DNA from: a virus
DNA length: 21,398 nucleotides
Reading direction: 5' to 3' (one strand)
IMG/VR virus record: IMGVR_UViG_3300021859_000175
Location: 1-21,398 of that record
The translations under genes and the position numbers were made by a program. Below, in pieces: positions 13,808 through 19,912 of the stretch. The notes below the pieces were generated by a model that worked only from the letters and a program-made list of their open reading frames with translations, was not told the origin of the DNA and ran no database searches. Numbering within the stretch: position 1 is the stretch's first letter; every line of letters starts with the position of its first letter.

Positions 13808-15055
13808 ATGACTACCACCCTGCTCGAGGCAGAGCGCGCTTCGCAAAAGCCGTTCGCCGCTGCAATCCTGAAGGAACTCGTTCTATCGGACGAGCTGCTG
13901 CCCATGCTGCCGTTTGTTCCGAAGGTCGGAATCGGGTTCACGTACCAGCGCGAAAAGGCTCTGCCGAGCTTTGCCATGATCTCGGACACCGCGACCAGCA
14001 TCGCGCAGTCGACGGGTCAGACCGAGACGATCTCGGTGATGAACCGTCGCGCCGTGAGCGACTTCTACGTACAGGCGATGGCCGAAGAGATCGGCCCCGA
14101 GTTCGTCAAGCAGGCGCTCATGAAGACCAAGGCAGCGGGCCGGTTGCTGAGCGACAAGATCATCAACGGTGGATTCATCACCGGATTCACGCTGTCGTCT
14201 GGTACCATCTTCACGCAAGGCGGATCGGCCTCGACGCCGTTCGTCGATGCGCTCGTGGCCGCGTCCAGCTACATGGACAGCACCCGCGAAGGCCCGGGCT
14301 CCATCAAGTACACGCACACCGGCACGCTGGTGCAGTTCCGCGCGCCGGGTGACACCGAGTTCGGTGCCGCCGTCGACATCTCCGGCGGCGATGGCAACTA
14401 CACGCTCTACAGCGTGAACCCCAGCAAGTGGATCACGGTCACGCTCGACGTGACCGACGCTTCGGCCGATACCCAGGCGCACATCTACTTCACCTCGAGC
14501 ACCGACGACTTCGACGGACTCAAGGTGCTGATCCCGCCTGGCCAGGTGCGTTCCAGCGTCGGTGCCGCGGGTGACGCGCTGTCGCTCTCCATACTCGACG
14601 AGTTGATGCACTCGGTCTACGCCGGCCGCAACCGTGCGTTCCTGATGAACGCGCAGCTCATCCGGAAGTACAACGCGCTGATCCGCGCAGCGGGCGGTGC
14701 CACGATGATGGAACTCGCGACCGGACAGGTCGTGCCGTCCTACAACGGCGTGCCCATCCTGCGCAACGACAACATCGCGAGCAACGAGGTCAAGTCGGCC
14801 ACCACGCTTTCGAGCGTGTACCTGGTCTCGCTCGACCCCGATGAGGGTCTGTACATGGGTGCGTGCGGCGGCGAGACGTTCGACGTCTCCGCGGACCCGC
14901 GCAACGCCTCGCTGATGGGCTTCCGCCTGCGCGAGCTCGGACCGATCCAGGGCACGGGCGGCGACGTCATCGGCGGTCGCTTGGCGTTTTACGGCGGTCT
15001 CGCTCTCGGCAGCACCAAGAGCGCGGCTCGAGCCAAGGAAATCGTCACCGTGTGA
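13808..15055 (+). CDS. Major capsid protein, HK97-type fold, with internal insertion
   Basis: The 415-aa protein forms the head shell. The N-terminus (LLEAERASQKPFAAAILKEL followed by VLSDELLPMLPFVPKVGIGF) and the segment DFDGLKVLIPPGQVRSSV leading to LSLSILDELMHSV and YNGVPILRNDN match a family of HK97-fold capsids. Between residues about 121 and 233 there is an extra beta-rich stretch (TLVQFRAPGDTEFGAAVDIS then GGDGNYTLYSVNPSKWITVT). It interrupts the usual join of these two blocks, so this may be an inserted surface domain. The gene has a strong ribosome site and follows the scaffold. A hairpin at 15061-15097 follows the stop. No separate protease is visible in the window. Confidence 0.88.
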   Translation: MTTTLLEAERASQKPFAAAILKELVLSDELLPMLPFVPKVGIGFTYQREKALPSFAMISDTATSIAQSTGQTETISVMNRRAVSDFYVQAMAEEIGPEFVKQALMKTKAAGRLLSDKIINGGFITGFTLSSGTIFTQGGSASTPFVDALVAASSYMDSTREGPGSIKYTHTGTLVQFRAPGDTEFGAAVDISGGDGNYTLYSVNPSKWITVTLDVTDASADTQAHIYFTSSTDDFDGLKVLIPPGQVRSSVGAAGDALSLSILDELMHSVYAGRNRAFLMNAQLIRKYNALIRAAGGATMMELATGQVVPSYNGVPILRNDNIASNEVKSATTLSSVYLVSLDPDEGLYMGACGGETFDVSADPRNASLMGFRLRELGPIQGTGGDVIGGRLAFYGGLALGSTKSAARAKEIVTV

Positions 15056-15060
15056 TGAGA

Positions 15061-15097
15061 GCGGCGGCGCCTTAGCGAAAGCTCTGAGCGCCGCCGC
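15061..15097 (+). terminator. Strong hairpin after the capsid gene
   Basis: The arms GCGGCGGCGC (15061-15070) and GCGCCGCCGC (15088-15097) pair perfectly over 10 bp, with an inner AGC-GAAA-GCT stem closing on a GAAA tetraloop. It lies 5 bases after the capsid stop. There is no clear T-run (only GCTTCC), so it may be a partial terminator or an mRNA-stabilising or processing hairpin. Confidence 0.6.
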
Positions 15098-15118
15098 GCT
15101 TCCAATCCCGAGGACCAC

Positions 15119-15502
15119 ATGGCCACTGACATCTGGAAAATCCCGCTCGACGACAACGGCGCGGTGCGCGGCAGCTACTACCTGCGGCACGCAAGCGTGA
15201 TCGACGACACGATCGGAACCACCCAGTTTGTCAACGGCCGGTCAGTCGAACCTGTGACAGGCACGAAGCTGATGAGCATCGTCGCAGCCGTCGGAGCCGA
15301 TCTCGATCTCGAGCCAGCCGACGACGATGCGCGAGCGGCGCTCGGCATCAAGTCCGAAGCGACCAAGCCGCTTCCCGAAGCTGCTGTCGATGGCCGCAGC
15401 TCCGGACCGGAGGCGAGCGATGTGGCCTCTGATGAATCCGAGGATCGCCAACCCAAGCATCAATCCCGGCAAGAAGTCGGTGGCCGTCGGGGCAGGCGGT
15501 GA
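15119..15502 (+). CDS. Small head protein, position of Mu gp35
   Basis: A 127-aa protein right after the capsid gene and its hairpin. The first 65 or so residues look folded (IWKIPLDDNGAVRGSYYLRH, then TKLMSIVAAVGADLDLEPAD); the remainder is charged and low-complexity (Glu/Ser then Arg/Gly-rich), likely disordered. GAGG lies 6 nt before the ATG. Its stop overlaps the next gene's GTG (GTGA). The position after capsid and before a gp36-like protein resembles Mu gp35, but no motif confirms that. Confidence 0.65.
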   Translation: MATDIWKIPLDDNGAVRGSYYLRHASVIDDTIGTTQFVNGRSVEPVTGTKLMSIVAAVGADLDLEPADDDARAALGIKSEATKPLPEAAVDGRSSGPEASDVASDESEDRQPKHQSRQEVGGRRGRR

Positions 15503-15894
15503 CTATCGCGCTGTCGAGCGTCGCATTGGTCGATGACGTCGCGGCAGAGTTGGGGAGCCAAGAGGTCGTCGACTCGCTGGAGACGGTTACCTCAAACGCG
15601 TCATCCGCGATGCAGTGGGCACTCGATGAGGCGCTGTGGCACCTGCGCAACCGGGTACCACCAATCGCAGACTCTGACCTCGCAGACGTCACCGAGCTCA
15701 AGATGATCGTGGTCTATGGAGCCATCGCGCGTCTGTACCGGCAAAACATCACGACCGGCATGGGCGACGACGTCTCGAGCGCGAAGCACGACATCTACAA
15801 CAAGATGTTTTCGCAGAGACTCAGTAGCCTGCGACCGACGCTTGCGGCGTCGATGGTGGCTGCGCCCGCGTCCATAGCGCTCCACAGGCGGTGA
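15499..15894 (+). CDS. Head-tail connector, Mu gp36/DUF1320-like
   Basis: A 131-aa mainly helical protein. The pattern ALDEALWHLRNRVPPIADSD followed by VTELKMIVVYGAIARLYRQN matches the gp36/DUF1320 and gp6-like connectors (a helix, a short loop with Pro, then LK...A..IA.Y.L). These proteins join head and tail. The GTG start at 15499 overlaps the upstream stop (GTGA). The neighbouring order supports the call. Confidence 0.68.
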   Translation: MTIALSSVALVDDVAAELGSQEVVDSLETVTSNASSAMQWALDEALWHLRNRVPPIADSDLADVTELKMIVVYGAIARLYRQNITTGMGDDVSSAKHDIYNKMFSQRLSSLRPTLAASMVAAPASIALHRR

Positions 15895-15901
15895 ACGCTT
15901 C

Positions 15902-16384
15902 ATGAACGCTCACCTCGAAGTGCACGGCGTAGCGCACGCCATGGCCGTCGTGCTCTCCGAGATCGGCGAGGCAACCCGCGAGGGCCTTGCTCGAGCCGGC
16001 GAGATCGTGGCCGAGGAAGCTCGGCAGAACCACGAATACAAAGACCGGACGTTCTGGCTCACGCGCTCGATCGCTTCCGACGATCCAGTGGGCAACTTCT
16101 TCGGCGGGACGCTCGAGTGCGAGGTAGGCGCCGACGCGCCGCACGCGGCAGCCATCGAAGTGGGATCGCGAGCGCACGTGATTCGCGCGCGTAACGCCAA
16201 GATGCTGCGCTTCACCGGGCGCGACGGGCGCCTGCACTTTCGCAAGCAGGTGAACCACCCAGGGACGAAGGCGTACCGGTACCTCGCTGGCTCGCTCGAG
16301 CGCGAAGCGGATGCCGTAGCAGAAGCCGTGATCGACGGCGCGCTTGAGGCCTTCGAGGCCGCTGGCTTCGACGTCGAGCGCTGA
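15902..16384 (+). CDS. HK97 gp10-like neck/tail completion protein
   Basis: A 160-aa protein with the usual pattern of HK97-gp10-like neck proteins: an N-terminal helix with RAGEIVAEEARQNHEYKDRT, a turn with LTRSIAS, then strands ECEVGADAPHAAAIEVGSRA, a Phe-rich strand, and HFRKQVNHPGTKAYRYL leading to the final helix. This family acts in head-tail joining. Start ATG at 15902 has AGGCGG upstream. It sits between the gp36-like and tail terminator-like genes. Confidence 0.8.
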   Translation: MNAHLEVHGVAHAMAVVLSEIGEATREGLARAGEIVAEEARQNHEYKDRTFWLTRSIASDDPVGNFFGGTLECEVGADAPHAAAIEVGSRAHVIRARNAKMLRFTGRDGRLHFRKQVNHPGTKAYRYLAGSLEREADAVAEAVIDGALEAFEAAGFDVER

Positions 16385-16387
16385 CCC

Positions 16388-17068
16388 ATGCCGATCGATG
16401 GAAACGAGGACGTCGTTATCGCGACTCTCGCGAAGCTTTCGCGAGCTGCCATCGAGTCTGAGATCGGTTCGGACGCGGTAAGGGTCGTGTTTGAAGATCC
16501 AAGGGACCTTCAAAACGCCGGATCGGCCGCGCTGCCTGCGCTGTGCGTGTACAGGCACTCCGAGACCCGCAAAAGGATCAGCTCTGCAAGCGTCGCAAGG
16601 AACATCGTGGTGGCGTTTGAGTACACGATGCCAGCGGCTTCGATGGAACGAAGAGTTGGGCGCTGGCCGACTCTTCCTCTCGTATGGGGCGCCGTTTCTG
16701 ACGTCTGCTGTGCAGGGCACCATCCAAACGTCAACGACGACGCCGACGTGTTCGCGCTTGCGTCGATCGACGTCTATGAGGACACGGCTCGCGTTGAGTA
16801 TGGACTCGCGCCGAGCGGCGGTGACTCCTACGGGATGTTTCGAGCACGTCTTACGGTTGAACACGTTCCAGAGAACATCAGCGCGAGCGATCTCTACAAG
16901 TTCCTCGGCTTGGACTCGGCCTTCGACATTGCGACGAGCTTCCTTGCCGAGGCGTACGTCGACGAGGCCACGGCCGACACCCCTGGTCAGCCTGGCGTGA
17001 GCACCGGCGAGGGACCGGTTGCAACCGACGTCGATGGCCACCCTGACGGATTGCCGGAGCCACCATGA
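16388..17068 (+). CDS. Putative tail terminator, Mu gp37 position
   Basis: A 226-aa mixed alpha/beta protein directly between the gp10-like protein and the DUF2635 gene. In Mu, gp37 (the tail terminator, which caps the growing tail) precedes gp38, and here the same order is seen. The N-terminal helix (EDVVIATLAKLSRAAIESEI) and strands (LCVYRHSETRKR, RNIVVAFEYTMP) fit a small terminator fold. The C-terminal 45 residues are Pro/Gly-rich and disordered-looking. The stop overlaps the next gene as ATGA. The call is by position and general fold pattern. Confidence 0.55.
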   Translation: MPIDGNEDVVIATLAKLSRAAIESEIGSDAVRVVFEDPRDLQNAGSAALPALCVYRHSETRKRISSASVARNIVVAFEYTMPAASMERRVGRWPTLPLVWGAVSDVCCAGHHPNVNDDADVFALASIDVYEDTARVEYGLAPSGGDSYGMFRARLTVEHVPENISASDLYKFLGLDSAFDIATSFLAEAYVDEATADTPGQPGVSTGEGPVATDVDGHPDGLPEPP

Positions 17069-17340
17069 AGAAGCCTGAGAGCCACTCGACCGGGCGCGTG
17101 TTCGTTCGTCCGAACCTGAACGCTGCGACCGGCGAGGCGTACAGCACGCACCACCCGTCGAACCGCAACGAGCGGATCCCGAGCGCTGGCGCGTTCGTGC
17201 CGAACGACATGTTCACCAAGCGCCGGATCCGCGAGGGCTCGTGGGCGCTCTCGCAACCCACGGCGCCCGAGCCGCAAGCCGTCGCCGCCGAGCCGACCGA
17301 AGACATCGGGCGCAAGCGCTCGCGCGCATCGGCCGAGTGA
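17065..17340 (+). CDS. DUF2635 family protein, Mu gp38-like
   Basis: A 91-aa protein with GRVFVRPNLNAATGEAYSTH leading to GAFVPNDMFTKRRIREGSW, which matches the DUF2635 pattern (FVKP...G.P...G..VP...YW.RRL..G.V) found immediately before the sheath gene in Mu-like phages. The C-terminal 30 residues are Pro/Ala/Glu-rich. It overlaps the upstream stop as ATGA. It is probably needed for tail assembly; the exact role is not known. Confidence 0.75.
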   Translation: MKKPESHSTGRVFVRPNLNAATGEAYSTHHPSNRNERIPSAGAFVPNDMFTKRRIREGSWALSQPTAPEPQAVAAEPTEDIGRKRSRASAE

Positions 17341-17375
17341 CACACATCCCCGTCGCAAACCGCTGAGGGCAAAAC

Positions 17376-18851
17376 ATGACCGTTCCGTTCAACACGATCG
17401 CGTCTGCGGGTCTGATCCGCACCAACGTGCACGCCATCGAGGCCGACGGCTCGCGCGCGATCCAGGGACGCACCGCGCGCTCGCACAAGATCCTGTACAT
17501 CGGGCGCAAGCTGACCGCGGGCTCGGTGGCCGAGCTCGTCGCAACGCGCGTGTTCTCGGGTGACGAAGCCGACGCTTATTTCGGCGTGGGTTCCGAGCTC
17601 GCAGAGATGGTCCGCGCTGGCAAGACCGCGAACAGCTTCACCGAGATGTGGGCGATCGGAATCGACCCGCTGACCGGCGGCACCGCTGGAACGGTCACCG
17701 TCACGATCACGGGGCCGGCGACGGCCGACGGCACGATCCATCTCTACATCGCTGGTCATTACATCCCGGTCGCAGTGTCGAATGGTGACGTGCAGAACGA
17801 CATCGCCACCGCGGTCAACGCTGCGATCCAGGCGTACGGCAAGTACGCGCGCCTGCCGTTCACAAGCAGCGTCGGCACGAACGTCGTCACGCTCACCATG
17901 AAGTGGAAGGGCGTGGACGTCTCCGACGTGCGCACCAACTACAACGACGGCGACTTCACCCCGGCGGGCCTCACCGTCGCGGTTGCAGCCGGTGTCGCGG
18001 GCGCGGGCAACCCCGACATCAGCGAGGTGATCACCGCGATCGCTGCGCAGCATTACGACACGTTCGCTCACCCGTTCATCGACGCGACCAACATGGGTCT
18101 GTGGAAGACCGAGATGGCCCGCCGCTGGGAGGGCATGGTCAAGAAGTGGTCGAGCAGCTTCGTCGGCCACGTGGGCAACCACGGTGCGGCGACCTCACTC
18201 GGCAACGCGCACAACAGTCCCTACGTGACGATCGTCGCAGGCAACACGTCGCCGACGCCCCACTACATCTGGGCGGCCGTCGGCGCCGCGGTCGACGCGA
18301 AGGAGCCGATGCCGTCGCGCCCGCGCCAGACGCTTGCGCTTCCGGGCTGCTTGCCTGCCGCGCGCGACGAGGTGTGGACCGACGACGAGCTCAACGCGCT
18401 GCTGTTCGACGGCGTCAGCACGCACCGAGTCAGCGAGTCTCGCGACGTCACGATCGATCGATTCATCACCACCTACCAGACCAACGCCCAGGCGGTGGCC
18501 GACCCGACGTGGCTCGACATCTGCACGCCGCGCACGCTCGCGGCGATCATGTACGACCTCGACAGCTCGGTGAGCATTGCGTACCCGCGTCACCTGCTGT
18601 CGGACGACGGCGGGGAGTTGCCGATCGGATTGCCTGTCGTCACGCCCAAGGTGATGAAGGGCCACATCCACAACCGCTGGAAGTTGTGGCGTGACGCCGG
18701 GTGGGTCGAGCCCGCGAGCGAGGAAGACTTCCTCGACACGCTGATCGTGGAGCGCCCCGACGACTCGCGTACGCGCCTCGACGCGCAGCTCTCGCCCGAC
18801 ATCATGAACCAGTTCCGCGGCCTGAGCGCGCAGGTGTCGTTCGTCCTGTGA
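17376..18851 (+). CDS. Contractile tail sheath protein, Mu gpL-like
   Basis: A 491-aa protein, almost the length of Mu gpL (495 aa), that forms the contractile outer sheath. The segments MTVPFNTIASAGLIRTNVHA (N-terminus), KILYIGRKLTAGSVAELV, then a beta-rich central domain (GTVTVTITGPATADGTIHLY) and a C-terminal core with STHRVSESRDVTIDRFITTY and DTLIVERPDDSRTRLDAQLS match Mu-type sheaths. GAGGG lies 6 nt before the ATG. It is followed by a hairpin and then the tube gene, the usual sheath-tube order. Confidence 0.92.
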   Translation: MTVPFNTIASAGLIRTNVHAIEADGSRAIQGRTARSHKILYIGRKLTAGSVAELVATRVFSGDEADAYFGVGSELAEMVRAGKTANSFTEMWAIGIDPLTGGTAGTVTVTITGPATADGTIHLYIAGHYIPVAVSNGDVQNDIATAVNAAIQAYGKYARLPFTSSVGTNVVTLTMKWKGVDVSDVRTNYNDGDFTPAGLTVAVAAGVAGAGNPDISEVITAIAAQHYDTFAHPFIDATNMGLWKTEMARRWEGMVKKWSSSFVGHVGNHGAATSLGNAHNSPYVTIVAGNTSPTPHYIWAAVGAAVDAKEPMPSRPRQTLALPGCLPAARDEVWTDDELNALLFDGVSTHRVSESRDVTIDRFITTYQTNAQAVADPTWLDICTPRTLAAIMYDLDSSVSIAYPRHLLSDDGGELPIGLPVVTPKVMKGHIHNRWKLWRDAGWVEPASEEDFLDTLIVERPDDSRTRLDAQLSPDIMNQFRGLSAQVSFVL

Positions 18852-18858
18852 CGTCGCC

Positions 18859-18880
18859 GCGCGTTCGGTAACGAGCGCGC
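18859..18880 (+). terminator. Hairpin with GUAA tetraloop between sheath and tube
   Basis: GCGCGTTCG and CGAGCGCGC pair over 9 positions (one T-G wobble) around GTAA, a GNRA-type loop. It starts 7 bases after the sheath stop. The following TCTTC is a poor T-run, so partial termination or mRNA protection is more likely than full stop. Confidence 0.5.
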
Positions 18881-18940
18881 TCTTCAAGCCCAGCCAAGCA
18901 ACTAGCCGGCGCCATCGAGCGCGCGGCGAAAGGTACCGCC

Positions 18941-19291
18941 ATGGCCCGAACCGCAGGCGTAGTGAAGGTGCTGCTCGACGGCATCGACTACGGAACCAAG
19001 AGCGCCACCTACCGCATGGGTGGCAAGACCAAGACCTCGCAGTTTGCGAGTGGAAAGCGCACGGGCTCGAGCGAGCAGCCGAACGCTGGGCACATCGAGG
19101 TCGTGTATGAGCACCTCTCGACGACCGACTTCGCGACGCTGAGGGAGTGGGAGGGCACGGCGACGGTCATCTTCGACACCGGAGACGTGCACACCGTGGC
19201 GAACGCCGAGGTGATGGATTCCGTCGAGCTGCAAGGGCAAGGCAACGGCATCAGGCTCATGATCGAGGGCGACCCCGGGCAGCCAGGCTGA
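18941..19291 (+). CDS. Tail tube protein, Mu gpM-like
   Basis: A 116-aa protein, close to the 118 aa of Mu gpM, that forms the inner tail tube. The beta-rich sequence (GVVKVLLDGIDYGTKSATYR, HIEVVYEHLSTTDFATLREW, EGTATVIFDTGDVHTVANAE) matches the gpM pattern, including the strand-loop FATLREW-GTATVIF. It has a good ribosome site (GAAAGG, 7 nt). It directly follows the sheath, as expected for a contractile tail. Confidence 0.85.
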   Translation: MARTAGVVKVLLDGIDYGTKSATYRMGGKTKTSQFASGKRTGSSEQPNAGHIEVVYEHLSTTDFATLREWEGTATVIFDTGDVHTVANAEVMDSVELQGQGNGIRLMIEGDPGQPG

Positions 19292-19298
19292 TCACAAC

Positions 19299-19892
19299 AT
19301 GCAGGCCAAAGACGAACGCGTACGGGCGATGCTCTCAGGGCGTCGCTTCGTACGCGTTATTCCTTTTCCAGGGTCAGACGATATCTCGGTCGGGCTTCGC
19401 GTGCTCACCGAGCGCGAGATCGACGAGGCGCGGCTCGACGCGATCAGTTACGTGCGCGGTGAGGCCGACAAGCGGCGGATCGACCCGGTGCAGATGCTCG
19501 CGATCGACTCGCAGCTCGTGGACCGCGAAGCCGAGCGCGCGATGCTGTTCCGCGCATGCATCGATCCGGAGACCGCTAGCGACGCCGATCCGAAGCGGTT
19601 TTTCGACACGCAAGAGCGTCTCCGACAGATCGACTCGGTGATCGTCAAATCGCTGTTCGAGGCGTACCTCGATCACCAGGACTACGTGAGCCCGTATCGC
19701 TTGCTGAGCGACGACGAGGCGCGGGAGCTGGCAGACGCCATCTCAAAAGGGCAGAGCGCGACGGCACTCTTGGCGCAGTTCGATGCGCCCATGCTCAGGC
19801 GCTTGCTGCGTTCTATGGCTGCCCTGCTGTCGAGTGCTCCGACGTCCAAGTCCGATACTTCTGGGAGCTCCAACTCCGATGGGCCGAGCTGA
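19299..19892 (+). CDS. Tail assembly chaperone, Mu gp41 position
   Basis: A 197-aa protein between tail tube and tape measure, where the gpG-type chaperone sits. The N-terminal part has a short beta strand region (FVRVIPFPGSDDISVGLRVL) then a long helical domain (EREIDEARLDAISYVRGEAD to SLFEAYLDHQDYVSPYRLLS). The C-terminal region (ATALLAQFDAPMLRRLLRSM) fits such chaperones, after which the frame runs into Ser-rich low-complexity sequence. Another frame takes over (see 19743-19909), as in phages that make a longer form by ribosomal frameshift. These chaperones bind the tape measure and bring tube subunits. Function is inferred from position. Confidence 0.65.
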   Translation: MQAKDERVRAMLSGRRFVRVIPFPGSDDISVGLRVLTEREIDEARLDAISYVRGEADKRRIDPVQMLAIDSQLVDREAERAMLFRACIDPETASDADPKRFFDTQERLRQIDSVIVKSLFEAYLDHQDYVSPYRLLSDDEARELADAISKGQSATALLAQFDAPMLRRLLRSMAALLSSAPTSKSDTSGSSNSDGPS

Positions 19893-19909
19893 ACAAGCGC
19901 GAAAGCTGA
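19743..19909 (+). other. -1 frame extension of the tail chaperone (probable programmed frameshift)
   Basis: The -1 frame relative to the chaperone is open from 19580 to 19909 with no start codon in the stretch examined. From about 19810 it gives a protein-like sequence (AAFYGCPAVECSDVQVRYFW, then ELQLRWAELNKRES) with high G/C in third positions, ending 3 bases before the tape measure ATG. A candidate slip site AAAAGGG lies at 19745-19751 (0-frame codons AAA GGG), although the Y position is not ideal and a site nearer 19810-19840 is possible. This mirrors the lambda gpG/gpGT arrangement. Confidence 0.6.
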
Positions 19910-19912
19910 GCC

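Noticed and set aside
13883-15190. Long open frame (435 aa) on the - strand opposite the capsid gene
   Set aside because: It mirrors the capsid gene, is Arg/Val/His-rich with no recognisable motif, and arises from GC-biased third positions of the + strand gene.
15821-17041. 406-aa open frame on the - strand
   Set aside because: Covers two plausible + strand tail genes and shows no family pattern.
16878-18182. Long open frame (434 aa) on the - strand opposite the sheath gene
   Set aside because: Same reason: shadow of a well-identified + strand gene, with no domain or ribosome site.
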